Positions 35,773 through 45,323 of a stretch of DNA of 64,000 nucleotides are shown here, one piece after another. Position 1 is the first letter of the stretch, and each line of letters starts with the position of its first letter. The position numbers and the translations under genes are program-made. Origin of the DNA: Bacteroides sp. (GTDB lineage: Bacteria; Bacteroidota; Bacteroidia; Bacteroidales; Bacteroidaceae); contig JAMPDJ010000012.1 of NCBI GenBank assembly GCA_023665805.1, positions 27,518 to 91,517 of the forward strand, in the 5' to 3' direction. Under the pieces are notes generated by a model. That model was not told the origin of the DNA. It ran no database searches and worked only from the letters and a program-made list of their open reading frames with translations.

Positions 35773-35843
35773 TAAGCCTATGAACAAAATTGACAGACGG
35801 ATGCCATTCCGGTTAGCTTGCGCCATTATCTCCTTGCGTAAAA

Positions 35844-37436
35844 TCACTTGTAATTGCCGAGGTTCTGTTCAATCTCGAATGGCACACGCACGGAAACCCC
35901 ATGCTTCATCAACTTCATTATGTTGGGATACATCCTGTTCTTGAACGACTTCCAGTCCCTGTTCTCCATATCTGTCCATCCGGCTTCTGCAAGGGCCAGG
36001 CCTCTCGGGTAGGCCATATATGTGGCCCGGTTGATGTCTTTTATGGCTTCTCCCCACAATGTGGCCATGACGCCCATTATGTGCTCCTGCTTCTTCCCGG
36101 CTTGTCCGTATCCCGGGTCAAAACCATAGCAAGTCTCGAGGGTCGTGATTGGCATGCCCCAATTGTTGAATTCCGGAAAATCCCCTTTGTACTGTGGATA
36201 GTCCAGATAGGCATATTCGCCAGGAGCCATTATCAACGGATTGCCGTGGTCGTGTGTCAACTCCAGGCATTTGGGCGTAAGCCCTCCGCGCCAACTTACA
36301 AGTACGGTTTCTTTCGGATAGGGGAAAAGATAGTCGTTTGCGGGCGGGTATATGTTGTCAAGCTCACACCATAGAATGGTTCGTTTGCCGTTTTTCTTTA
36401 CGCTTTTCATTACCTTGGCAAAGAATGGAATCATAAGTTGTGACGGCTTGCTGTATCCCGATTTCTCCATGAGCCTGTTGCATCTCGGACATTTTGCCCA
36501 ATTGTCTGCAATTGCCGCCTCGTCTCCTCCCAGATGTATGTATTCCGCCGGGAACATGCCTGCAATCTCCTTTATTATGTCGTCAATCACAGAATATACG
36601 CCGTCCGCCGACGCACAGAGCATCATGTTTACGGTTTTTCCAATCTCGACGGAAACGCTGTCCCTGTGTCCGCATTTGAACTCGGGGAAGGCGGCGAGCA
36701 TTGCGCTGGTGTGCCCGGGAATGTCCAGTTCAGGAACGACCGTGACGTTGCGTTGCGCGGCGTAACGGACAATCTCCTTGATATCTTCTTTGGTATAGTG
36801 GTCTTTGCTGGCCAGTTGTGGATACTTGTCTATATGGATTCTCCATCCTTGGTCGTCGGTCAGATGCAGTTGCAACACATTGTACTTGTATTGTGACATT
36901 TGGTCTATGAAGAACTTTACGCTTTCCACAGGCAGAAAGTTGCGTGCCGGATCCAGCATGAACGCCCTGTAGCCAAAACGCGGTGTGTCGTTGATGCATA
37001 TCCCCTTGACCTTGTGCCTGGAGGTGTGGCATCTGTCCCCCATGAGTATTTGTTCCAGCGTGACGACACCGTAAAAGACGGCTCCTTTGGAGGCACCTCG
37101 TATGACAATGCCGTCGTTGCTTACATCTATGGTGTATTGTTCCTTGTTTTTGAGTGTATGGTCAAGAAGCAGTTTCAGCTCTCCGTCTCCGTCTTTGGAT
37201 ATGTTCACTGTTTCCTGCATATTCTCATAGATTGCATCCTGGAGTTTCCCGGCAGCGAATGAGAGTTCGTCGGAGCCGATGTAAATGGATGTCTTCTTTC
37301 CGTCAATGGTAAAGCATACGTCCGTGTTTTTCAACGAAATTTCATTAGGCATGGGCAGCAAAGCCGAAAGGTTGTCCTGTGCGACCATGGAAGAACAGGA
37401 CAACACGCCAACAATCACAAACAGCAAATGTTTCAT
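35844..37436 (-). CDS. Glycoside hydrolase family 20 beta-N-acetylhexosaminidase
   Basis: This secreted 530-residue enzyme removes terminal GlcNAc/GalNAc from glycans by substrate-assisted catalysis. The signal peptide is MKHLLFVIVGVLSCSSMVAQ, so I use the ATG at 37436 and not the longer frame. The GH20b domain (about 25-150) is followed by the TIM barrel from RYRAFMLDPARNFLP-like RFGYRAFMLDPARNFLPVES, then VLQLHLTDDQGWRIHIDKYP, and EYIHLGGDEAAIADNWAKCP with the catalytic Asp-Glu pair. The length is usual for the family. It is divergent from the larger GH20/sialidase gene across 500 bases, so both probably serve host-glycan use. Confidence 0.94.
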   Translation of the reverse strand: MKHLLFVIVGVLSCSSMVAQDNLSALLPMPNEISLKNTDVCFTIDGKKTSIYIGSDELSFAAGKLQDAIYENMQETVNISKDGDGELKLLLDHTLKNKEQYTIDVSNDGIVIRGASKGAVFYGVVTLEQILMGDRCHTSRHKVKGICINDTPRFGYRAFMLDPARNFLPVESVKFFIDQMSQYKYNVLQLHLTDDQGWRIHIDKYPQLASKDHYTKEDIKEIVRYAAQRNVTVVPELDIPGHTSAMLAAFPEFKCGHRDSVSVEIGKTVNMMLCASADGVYSVIDDIIKEIAGMFPAEYIHLGGDEAAIADNWAKCPRCNRLMEKSGYSKPSQLMIPFFAKVMKSVKKNGKRTILWCELDNIYPPANDYLFPYPKETVLVSWRGGLTPKCLELTHDHGNPLIMAPGEYAYLDYPQYKGDFPEFNNWGMPITTLETCYGFDPGYGQAGKKQEHIMGVMATLWGEAIKDINRATYMAYPRGLALAEAGWTDMENRDWKSFKNRMYPNIMKLMKHGVSVRVPFEIEQNLGNYK

Positions 37437-37559
37437 AGATACTTTGATTTCAAGGACCAACCGGGAGTCCCTTGGGGTTAGTATTTGGTCCGGACTGTTC
37501 CCCCGGTCCATGTCTTGTTTTTGGCTGGGGAATCACGCTCACGTACCTGATATGTGCCA

Positions 37560-37567
37560 CAAAGTTA
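37560..37567 (-). promoter_or_regulatory. Candidate -7 element for the GH20 gene
   Basis: TAACTTTG on the minus strand, about 125 bases before the start codon; no TTTG at the expected -33 distance. Confidence 0.5.
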
Positions 37568-37654
37568 GCCTTTTTTCGTGAAACCATGCCACATGTCATA
37601 GTCTTTTCTCAAATGCCTTACGGTCATGACCGCGGGGGAGGGAATGGACATCGG

Positions 37655-37727
37655 CGAATTCACGCTCTCGTATTCGTGAATTCACGGGTTGGAATTCGCG
37701 AATGTGAAGGTGCATATTCGCGAATAT
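37655..37727. repeat. Cluster of ATTCGCGAAT/ATTCGTGAATTC palindromes
   Basis: In 73 bases there are four related palindromic units: GAATTCAC at 37655, ATTCGTGAATTCAC at 37672, GGAATTCGCGAATGTGA at 37691, and ATATTCGCGAATATGAG at 37714. Spacing is uneven. A similar cluster is at 60145-60211. They lie in the intergenic region between the divergent GH20 genes. Confidence 0.75.
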
Positions 37728-37864
37728 GAGATGCCCATGCTCTCCTGTGCCACGGCAAACAAATGCCATGCTTTATCAGTCAAGGAAATATACGTTTTGT
37801 TTGGGATTGTCGTTTGCGGATGACACAAAAAGGCGTATTTGGGATGGGATTGGTCGGGATATTC

Positions 37865-37895
37865 CTTGTTTCTTAAAACTTTTTTGCTACCTTTG
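37865..37895 (+). promoter_or_regulatory. Promoter of the GH20-sialidase gene
   Basis: CTTG at 37865-37868, a 19-base spacer, and TACCTTTG at 37888-37895. Transcription start near 37902, 35 bases before the ATG. Confidence 0.75.
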
Positions 37896-37936
37896 CCTAC
37901 GGAAGATACACAAACTTTAATACTACAAACATCTAA

Positions 37937-40900
37937 ATGAAGAAAGCTTTTTTGACATTGGCTACGGCAGGTTTGTTCCTTGTTCCGCAGACAATGCTGG
38001 CAAAGGTGGAGCACCTTTTGCCACGTCCGCAGGAGATTTCGTCCCAAGGCGGTGCTTTGACATTGGGAGGTACTGTGTCCATCACCGACCCTACCGGCAG
38101 CGCGGCCTTGTGGCAGTTTTTCACTTCGGCAGGTTGCACCATAGGTGATGGCGGCACCCCGGTAACAGTCACCTTGGTGGAAAGCATAGCCGGTGCCTAC
38201 GACTATGAATTGCATGGCTTTGAAAACGAGGCCTACACATTGGAGGTGACGTCTTCGACCATCAACATCACGGCCGTTACCCCCGCAGGTGTGATACGTG
38301 CTGCCCAAACCCTTGCACAACTGGCCGAAGGGTATGACGGCACCCCGTCGTTGGAGGCGGTGACGGTGAAGGACTGGCCGGCATTCAAGTTGCGCGGCTA
38401 TACTCATGATGTAGGTCGTTCCTATATCACCGTAGATGAATTGAAGAAGCATATAGACCTGCTTTCGCGTTTCAAGGTAAATTGCTTTCATTGGCACCTG
38501 ACCGAGAATCAGGCATGGCGCATGGAGATAAAGGCCTATGAGGCTTTGACTTCCTCTGCCTCCATGACACGTTTTCCCGGGCAATACTACACGCAGGAGC
38601 AGTGTCGCGAGGTGGCCGGGTATGCCCGCGAAAGAGGCGTGGTGGTGATTCCGGAGATAGACATGCCGGGACACAGCGAGGCCTTTGTGCGTGCCATGGG
38701 CTTTGACATGCAGACCGACCAGGGCGTGGAGGTGCTGAAGAATGTCCTGGACGAAGTTGTGGAGGTGTTTGCCGATGCGCCCTATATACATATAGGCGCG
38801 GACGAAAAGACCATCACATACCCCGACTTCCTGAAGATCATGACCGACTACATCCATGCCAAGGGCAAGAAGGTTGTGGTATGGAATCCCATCCGTGGCG
38901 TGGACGTGGCCGGTACGGAGAGCGATATGACTCAGATGTGGAGCACGGCCGGCAGCAGGATAGAGGGACGCCCCAATATAGATTGCCGTTATAATTATGC
39001 CAACCATTTCGATGTCTTTGCCGACGTTGTGGGCATATATAAGAGTAACATTTACTATGCCGACAAGGGTAATGCGGACATAGCCGGTACCATTTCCGCT
39101 TATTGGAACGACCGCAAGACCGCAACGCAGGAAGACATCGTGGCGCAGAACAACATGTATGCCAATGTCCTGGCCAGCGCGGAGCGTGCCTGGATAGGAG
39201 GCGGCAAGGCCTATATCGAAACCGGTGGCACCGTGTTGCCAAATAGCGGTGACGAGTACGAGGAATTTGCCGACTGGGAACGCCGCTTCCTCTTCCACAA
39301 GGCCCATTGCCTGGGCAACGAGCCTATACCGTATGTCAAGCAGACCAATGTCCGTTGGCGCATTACGGATGCCTTCCCCAACGAAGGCAATGCCGCGGCT
39401 GTCTTCGCTCCCGAGGCCCAGGGCACCGCAGAGGGCACCGATATGATGGACGAGACCTTCACCCATGAAGGCCAGACATATTATACGGGCATGGCTACCG
39501 GTGCAGGCGTATATCTGCGTCATACATGGGGTAACAATACTATACCTACGTATTATGGCGCTACAAACTACAGCAATGCCACCGCGTATGCCTGGACTTA
39601 TGTCTACAGCCCGGAAGAGCAGACCGTTGGAGCGCAGATAGAGTTCCAGAACTATGGACGTAGCGAGAACGACAAGGCCCCGGATGCTGGCAAATGGGAC
39701 CGCAAAGGCTCCGACATCTGGATCAACGGCCGGCGCATAGCCCCCCCGGCTTGGGACAACAGCGGCAAGGCGATAAATAGCGAGGTGGATCTCATGAACG
39801 AGAACTTTGCAGCCCGCAAGCCTTTGGCGGTGACGCTGAAGCAGGGATGGAACAAAGTCTTCCTTAAGCTCCCCTATGTGGCTGCCGATGGTGTCCGCCT
39901 GAACAAGTGGATGTTTACCTGTGTTTTCACCGACACCGAGGGCAAGAATGCCGTTGACGGGCTGATATACTCGCCCAACCAGTGCATGGATGAGGCCACG
40001 GAGAAGGTGGCGGCCGAGGTGAGCGTGAAGAAACGTGCCGTAAGCAATTATGTGGGTACGGCCGTGGGCCTGTGGCCCGAATCAAGTGCCGAAACCCTCA
40101 ATGCCAAGATTGCCGAGATTGAGGCTACGTACCAGGATGCCATGACTGAAGAGGAGCGTACCCAGCAGATTGCACAGTTGGACGAGGCTTGGACGGCATT
40201 CCTCGCCACCCTCACACCGGAGAGCATGAACGTGCCCCAGGAGGGCAAGTACTACCGTATGTCCACACCCTTGCGCGGGAACCGCTATCCCACGTCCGGA
40301 GGGGCTGGGCAGGCTCTTGTCGGGGAACAGAGCCACGATACCTATGCTTCGGTGTGGAAGTTCGTCGCACGCGAGGATGGCACCTACGACATCCAGAACT
40401 TCTATGACCTGACATTCATCTCTCCTGCCAGTGCAAACAACACGGCCCTGAACACGGTAAATGCCGCCCCGGCTGCCGGATGGACCTTGAAAGCGGCCGA
40501 CACTATGGGCTATGTGACCATAGTCAGTGGAACGGTGCAGTTCAATCAGACCAACAATGCCGGTCAAGGCTACAAGGTGTTCAACTGGGGCGGAGGATCG
40601 AATACCGCTGACACAGGTTGCCAGTACCTCATAGAGGAGGTAACGGTCAATCCGGAGGACGAAGGCAGCGGTGTGCCTGCGGATGATGATGCTCCATTCC
40701 TGACCACAACCATAGTTGACGGCCAGTTTGCACCTGGTACCATGTGGTACACAATGCAGATAGGCGCGGCCCAGAACATCATTTCCGACAATGGCAGTGC
40801 CGACCACATATCCCTGCAAAGGACGGAGACCGCCTTGGAGGACGCCGACCTTTGGTGTTTCGTGGGCGACAATGCCAACGGATACAAGATCTATAACAAG

Positions 40901-43606
40901 CAGGCAGGCCCCACGAAGATACTTGCTTCGGAGACTGAGATGAAAACCGTGTCCGGTTACGGCGGCACCGGTGGCGGCACCTTTCCTACAATGCAGGACA
41001 GTGAGGACTTGCCGGAGGGATACGTGGGCACCTGGAGCCTGCAGGCATCTGACAAGTTGACCGATGTGGACGGATTCTTCCTATACCTGCATGGCACCGG
41101 TTATGCAGTGAACAATTTTGGCAACCGTGGCAACCTGGCCTTCTGGGCCGAGGGGCAGGATGCCGGTTCTACTGTCAGCTTTACCTTTGCCGAAGCTACC
41201 TTGGAGATAACACCCGACAACGGCTCCTTTACTGCAAGCAACGCTGCCAAGACATGGCATGCCACATGGGAAAGCAGCCTGATGCCCGGTTTTACGATGA
41301 GCACTGGTGCCAATAATATGACCACCGAGAACGGCTATATAGCCGCATATTCAGGATTGGCCGGTTCCTGTACCCACACGCTCACCGCACCTGAGGGATG
41401 CGTGGTGGCAGGATATGGCTTCGACTTTACAAATACTGGTAAGGACGGCTCATATTCCCTTGACTTGAATGTGGCCGGCACTACATACAAGACATCTGCA
41501 GATACCCAGAACTTGACCGTCACTGGCTTGACCGAACGTACAGCCACTTATGTGCAGTCCGGTGCCAACAAAGGTGTGACGCTGAGCAACTACATGGTGA
41601 CCATACGTCGTTCCTTGGCAGTGCCGGAACCTCGTAGCGAGATTTTCATTACCGATGCCGAGCGTCCGACGGTCAATCGTATTCCTGCCATAGCCACTGC
41701 CATGAACGGAAACGTTATCGCCGTTTCAGACTACCGTTACAGCGGTGCGGATATAGGCATGAGCGAAAACGCGGACGGAAAGATAGACCTGCGCTACAGT
41801 ATCAGCAAGGACAATGGTCAGATCTGGAGCGAGATTATGACTCTGGCCGCTGCCAAGGGCTATGCCTATGGCCGCGAGACCGGCGACTCGCTCAATGCAG
41901 CCTTTGGCGACCCATGCATCGTGGCCGACCGCGAGAGCAACCGCGTTCTTGTCCTGAGCTGTTCAGGTATGGTCAGCTTCCCCAACGGACAGCGCACCAA
42001 CCATCAGGGCATAGCACGCTTCTATAGCGAGGACGGCGGTGAGACATGGGGCCAGCCCGAGAACATCGCCGAGAGCATCTATTCTCAGTTCGACAAGCGC
42101 CTTGATGGTCCCGTGCGTGCAATGTTCGTAGGTTCGGGCAAGATTTCACAGAGCAGCATCATTAAGGTGGGCGAGTATTATCGCCTCTACTGTGCCGTGC
42201 TCGTGAAACTCGGCAACGGCAGCAACGTCAACTTCGTGCTCTACTCCGACGACTTCGGTGGCAACTGGGCTGTACTTGGTGACATAAACGAAGCTCCCGT
42301 TCCCAACGGTGGCGACGAGCCCAAGGCCGATGAACTGCCCGACGGTTCCGTCATTATCAGTTCACGCGCAACAGGCGGACGCTACTACAATATTTATACA
42401 TATACCGACAGCAAGGCCGCCACTGGCAGCTGGAGCACGTCCGCGTTCTCAGGCGCAAGCAACAACGGTACCATAGCCGAGAGCAATTCCTGCAACGGTG
42501 AAATCATGTTCCTGCCTGTGGTTCGTAATTCCGACAACAAGAAGATGTATCTGGCTTTGCAGTCGCTGCCCATTGGCCCGGGACGAGCAAATGTAGGTAT
42601 CTACTACAAGGGTCTGGAAAGCCCTGCGTCTTATGCAAGTCCGACCGTGATGGCTGCCAACTGGGAGGGTCGCCACAAGGCTTCTTCCATGGGGAGTGCC
42701 TACTCTACCATGACCTGGCAGAAGGACAACTCCATCGGTTTCCTCTTTGAGGAGTCCACCTATGGCAAGGACTACACCATCGTCTACAAGAACTATACCG
42801 TCGAGTATCTCACCAACGATGCTTACAGCTATGATCCAGCTCCCGACCGCGATGCCTTCGCGTACACAGCCACTGCGCTGGACGAGCGTATGGCCGAGAT
42901 GCGTGCCTCTGTTGGCACCAACGTAGGCAACCTCGAGGAAGTTGCTCTCGCTGATATCGAAAGTGCTTACGACGCCTACGTTCAGACTCCGTCCCAGGAA
43001 ACCTACGAAGCATTTGCTCAGGTAGTGGCTGATGCTGACTACGTGACCATCAATCCCGCCTTCAAGTACCGTCTGCGCAACGTCGACCGACAGGGGGGGG
43101 CTCTTTACATGATGGCCAATGCCGATGCTCTCACCGCTGGCGTATTGGATGAGGACAACGGTGCGCAGCTCTTCAACTTTGTCCGTGGCGAGGAGGATGG
43201 CACGTATGTCTTGTACAACGAGACTTCCGGCGTTTACGTTGGTCGTACCGGAGCCACTTATACGGCTATTTCCAAGGCTGACGAGCATTCTGAGGCCGGC
43301 TGCTATCGTGTGGCATCGGGCAAGGACGGCAAGAGCTCTCTCTCTTGTATAAATCCCACCGGCTCATATGTCGCCATACATCTGGATGCGGATCTTACCC
43401 GCCTGGTGCCTTGGAACGCGCAAGGCTCTCCTGCTTCTCTGTGGTACATCGAACCTACCGGCATCTCTACCGGCATAGATTGCATCCCTTCCGTTGACGA
43501 GACACAACAGCAGGATGTTCCTGTCTATGACCTTAGTGGTCGTCGTGTCATCAAGCCTAAGACGGGCATTTATGTTATGGGTGGCAAGAAGGTGCTGGTA
43601 AAGTAA
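37937..43606 (+). CDS. Secreted fusion of GH20 hexosaminidase and sialidase (GH33-like)
   Basis: 1,889 residues with signal peptide MKKAFLTLATAGLFLVPQTMLA. Residues 23-145 form a GH20b domain, and 150-430 the GH20 barrel with FHWHLTENQAWRMEI and YIHIGADEKTI (catalytic Asp289-Glu290). About 560-1230 holds beta-rich accessory modules. About 1235-1600 is a sialidase propeller: NRIP with Arg1248, and Asp-boxes SKDNGQIW, SEDGGETWG and SDDFGGNWA. A further lectin-like part follows. The end YDLSGRRV to GGKKVLVK resembles a Prevotella/T9SS-type tail. Such a protein could remove terminal sialic acid and then hexosamine from mucin-type glycans. It carries a G8 tract near base 43090. Confidence 0.9.
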   Translation: MKKAFLTLATAGLFLVPQTMLAKVEHLLPRPQEISSQGGALTLGGTVSITDPTGSAALWQFFTSAGCTIGDGGTPVTVTLVESIAGAYDYELHGFENEAYTLEVTSSTINITAVTPAGVIRAAQTLAQLAEGYDGTPSLEAVTVKDWPAFKLRGYTHDVGRSYITVDELKKHIDLLSRFKVNCFHWHLTENQAWRMEIKAYEALTSSASMTRFPGQYYTQEQCREVAGYARERGVVVIPEIDMPGHSEAFVRAMGFDMQTDQGVEVLKNVLDEVVEVFADAPYIHIGADEKTITYPDFLKIMTDYIHAKGKKVVVWNPIRGVDVAGTESDMTQMWSTAGSRIEGRPNIDCRYNYANHFDVFADVVGIYKSNIYYADKGNADIAGTISAYWNDRKTATQEDIVAQNNMYANVLASAERAWIGGGKAYIETGGTVLPNSGDEYEEFADWERRFLFHKAHCLGNEPIPYVKQTNVRWRITDAFPNEGNAAAVFAPEAQGTAEGTDMMDETFTHEGQTYYTGMATGAGVYLRHTWGNNTIPTYYGATNYSNATAYAWTYVYSPEEQTVGAQIEFQNYGRSENDKAPDAGKWDRKGSDIWINGRRIAPPAWDNSGKAINSEVDLMNENFAARKPLAVTLKQGWNKVFLKLPYVAADGVRLNKWMFTCVFTDTEGKNAVDGLIYSPNQCMDEATEKVAAEVSVKKRAVSNYVGTAVGLWPESSAETLNAKIAEIEATYQDAMTEEERTQQIAQLDEAWTAFLATLTPESMNVPQEGKYYRMSTPLRGNRYPTSGGAGQALVGEQSHDTYASVWKFVAREDGTYDIQNFYDLTFISPASANNTALNTVNAAPAAGWTLKAADTMGYVTIVSGTVQFNQTNNAGQGYKVFNWGGGSNTADTGCQYLIEEVTVNPEDEGSGVPADDDAPFLTTTIVDGQFAPGTMWYTMQIGAAQNIISDNGSADHISLQRTETALEDADLWCFVGDNANGYKIYNKQAGPTKILASETEMKTVSGYGGTGGGTFPTMQDSEDLPEGYVGTWSLQASDKLTDVDGFFLYLHGTGYAVNNFGNRGNLAFWAEGQDAGSTVSFTFAEATLEITPDNGSFTASNAAKTWHATWESSLMPGFTMSTGANNMTTENGYIAAYSGLAGSCTHTLTAPEGCVVAGYGFDFTNTGKDGSYSLDLNVAGTTYKTSADTQNLTVTGLTERTATYVQSGANKGVTLSNYMVTIRRSLAVPEPRSEIFITDAERPTVNRIPAIATAMNGNVIAVSDYRYSGADIGMSENADGKIDLRYSISKDNGQIWSEIMTLAAAKGYAYGRETGDSLNAAFGDPCIVADRESNRVLVLSCSGMVSFPNGQRTNHQGIARFYSEDGGETWGQPENIAESIYSQFDKRLDGPVRAMFVGSGKISQSSIIKVGEYYRLYCAVLVKLGNGSNVNFVLYSDDFGGNWAVLGDINEAPVPNGGDEPKADELPDGSVIISSRATGGRYYNIYTYTDSKAATGSWSTSAFSGASNNGTIAESNSCNGEIMFLPVVRNSDNKKMYLALQSLPIGPGRANVGIYYKGLESPASYASPTVMAANWEGRHKASSMGSAYSTMTWQKDNSIGFLFEESTYGKDYTIVYKNYTVEYLTNDAYSYDPAPDRDAFAYTATALDERMAEMRASVGTNVGNLEEVALADIESAYDAYVQTPSQETYEAFAQVVADADYVTINPAFKYRLRNVDRQGGALYMMANADALTAGVLDEDNGAQLFNFVRGEEDGTYVLYNETSGVYVGRTGATYTAISKADEHSEAGCYRVASGKDGKSSLSCINPTGSYVAIHLDADLTRLVPWNAQGSPASLWYIEPTGISTGIDCIPSVDETQQQDVPVYDLSGRRVIKPKTGIYVMGGKKVLVK

Positions 43607-43654
43607 TGCTTCTGTGTCATGTGCTTGTCGCATGACCGTATATACGACAATTGG

Positions 43655-43699
43655 GAACCGGCCTGCAAGTGCGATTGATGGACTTTGCAGTGCCGGTTC
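43655..43699 (+). terminator. Hairpin after the GH20-sialidase gene, probable terminator
   Basis: GAACCGGC...GCCGGTTC with an extended inner stem (CTGCAAGT with ACTTTGCAG, one bulge), 48 bases after the stop. The downstream sequence TCCTTGTGTTT is only weakly T-rich. Confidence 0.65.
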
Positions 43700-43801
43700 T
43701 CCTTGTGTTTACGTGTTTGCTGTCGCATGTGTTATCGCTCCGTATGCGTTTGTACCAATGGAAATTATCCTGAGTAGGTGCTGTTTTTTTGTAACGTTGA
43801 C

Positions 43802-43832
43802 TTTGCAAAGTCATAAAAAAAACGTAACTTTG
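43802..43832 (+). promoter_or_regulatory. Promoter of the AAA ATPase gene
   Basis: TTTG at 43802-43805, exactly 19 bases, then TAACTTTG at 43825-43832: a full consensus match. The predicted start is near 43839, only about 20 bases before the ATG. Confidence 0.85.
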
Positions 43833-43858
43833 TGCACATTAAGTACACAATATAAGGT

Positions 43859-45040
43859 ATGTTGGAGACTCTCTATAGGACACATAGGTATCTGTTGGAG
43901 CATTTGGGCTCGCCTGTCCGCCGTTCGCTGATGGACGAAATTAACTGGCGCGACCGCCTCATAGGAATTAAGGGCAGTCGTGGTGTGGGAAAGACAACCT
44001 TCTTGCTGCAATACGCCCAAGAGAACTTTATGCCAAATGACAGAAGATGCCTGTATGTGAACATGAACAGCTTCTTCTTCCAGACATACAGCATGGTAAG
44101 GTTTGCCGGAGAGTTCTACAAGCAAGGTGGGCAGGTGTTGCTGATAGACCAAATATTCAAACTCCCTAATTGGAGCCAGAATCTGCATGAGTGTTACGAG
44201 AAGTTTCCTCTGCTGCGTATAGTCTTCACCGGCAGTACGGTAATGAGGCTCAAGGACGAAAACCCGGAACTCAATGGAATCTGCCGCAGTTATAGTCTGC
44301 GGGGCTTCTCTTTCCGGGAATTCCTTAATCTGAAAGCAGGCACCGATATAAAGCCTGTTACTCTTAGGGAGCTGGAGAACCGTCATGAGCATATTGCCAG
44401 GGAGGTGATGGCCAAGTGCAATCCGTTGGACTACTTCGAGGCGTATTTGCATCATGGATATTATCCTTTCTTCCTGGAAAAGAGGAACTTCAGCGAGAAC
44501 CTCCTGAAGACTATGAACATGATGATAGAGGTGGATATCCTTCTGATATATCAGATGGAGCAGAAGAACCTGCATAGGATAAAAAAACTCTTCTACCTCT
44601 TGGCCACGGGCGGTACCGGGGCACCGAATGTAAGCCAGTTGGCTACGGACGTTCAGACCTCGCGCACAACAATAATGAATTATATAAAGTTTCTCAACGA
44701 TGCACGCCTGTTGAATGCCATTTATCGCAAGGGCGAAGACTTCCCCAAGAAACCCGTGCGTCTGCTGATGAACAATACCAATCTGATGCACGTCATGACT
44801 CCTGGGCGTGTGGACCGTCAGGATATGATGGAAACATACTTCCAAAGTGCCGTATGGGGCAAGCATAAGGTGAAGATGGGTGACCGTTCATGTAACTTCA
44901 TCTTGGACGACAAACGGCGTTTCCGTATTCTGGACGAGATACCCAAGCGCAAGGCTACTGATGTGATCTATGTCAGTACGGGCAAAAGCGAGGGTAACGG
45001 GCAGGAAATTCCATTGTGGATGTTCGGCCTGTTGTACTGA
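43859..45040 (+). CDS. AAA family ATPase (AAA_14/DUF4143-type) with altered Walker B
   Basis: This 393-residue protein has a Walker A of GSRGVGKTT at residues 39-47. Walker B reads QVLLIDQIFKLPNW, with Gln98 where the family nearly always has the catalytic Glu (DE). A sensor-1-like LRIVFTGSTV follows, then a winged-helix part (NVSQLATDVQTSRTTIMNYIKFLNDARLL) and a C-terminal DUF4143-like domain. The family is common in Bacteroidetes and its role is poorly known. Gln in place of Glu suggests weak or no ATP hydrolysis. The ATG lies inside TATAAGGTATG. It is single-gene and followed by a hairpin. Confidence 0.85.
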   Translation: MLETLYRTHRYLLEHLGSPVRRSLMDEINWRDRLIGIKGSRGVGKTTFLLQYAQENFMPNDRRCLYVNMNSFFFQTYSMVRFAGEFYKQGGQVLLIDQIFKLPNWSQNLHECYEKFPLLRIVFTGSTVMRLKDENPELNGICRSYSLRGFSFREFLNLKAGTDIKPVTLRELENRHEHIAREVMAKCNPLDYFEAYLHHGYYPFFLEKRNFSENLLKTMNMMIEVDILLIYQMEQKNLHRIKKLFYLLATGGTGAPNVSQLATDVQTSRTTIMNYIKFLNDARLLNAIYRKGEDFPKKPVRLLMNNTNLMHVMTPGRVDRQDMMETYFQSAVWGKHKVKMGDRSCNFILDDKRRFRILDEIPKRKATDVIYVSTGKSEGNGQEIPLWMFGLLY

Positions 45041-45053
45041 ACCGGATTCTGTT

Positions 45054-45082
45054 TGCACGGACTGTAAACGCAGTCCGCGCAA
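45054..45082 (+). terminator. Hairpin after the ATPase gene
   Basis: TTGC-A-CGGACTG pairs with CAGTCCG-C-GCAA, one mismatch, loop of a few bases. There is no T-run directly after it, so termination is only probable. Confidence 0.5.
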
Positions 45083-45104
45083 TGCTTATATATATAATAG
45101 GTAT

Positions 45105-45155
45105 ATGAATACCCCAGTTCCGGTATTGACGTGTATGCAAACACGGGATACTTGA
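45105..45155 (+). CDS. Possible 16-codon leader ORF before nifJ
   Basis: ATG overlapping the end of a TATATATAATAGGTATATG stretch opens a frame of 16 codons (MNTPVPVLTCMQTRDT). The context resembles that before real genes in this window, but there is no homology evidence and the short length makes chance likely. Confidence 0.2.
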   Translation: MNTPVPVLTCMQTRDT

Positions 45156-45323
45156 TATGGGAATACAATCTAATCGGTATAGGACTACAGAGTAATCGAA
45201 ATAGAAATATCTAAACTGCATCAGGCGTTTCCTTTTATTCGCCATGGCACATGTCAAACGTGTCGCTTGGGAACAGAACTGTCAGATATAGATGGAAACG
45301 TCTGACAAAAAACAATAATAACA

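Noticed and set aside
37655..37727. CRISPR-like repeat array
   Set aside because: Units differ in length and spacing, there are no constant spacers and no cas genes nearby.
37682..39523. 613-codon open frame on the minus strand
   Set aside because: Antisense to the GH20 part of the fusion gene; no family features, and it runs through the palindromic repeats.
45280..45306. GTCAGA/TCTGAC inverted repeat as a riboswitch before nifJ
   Set aside because: Only six paired bases and no match to a riboswitch core that I know.
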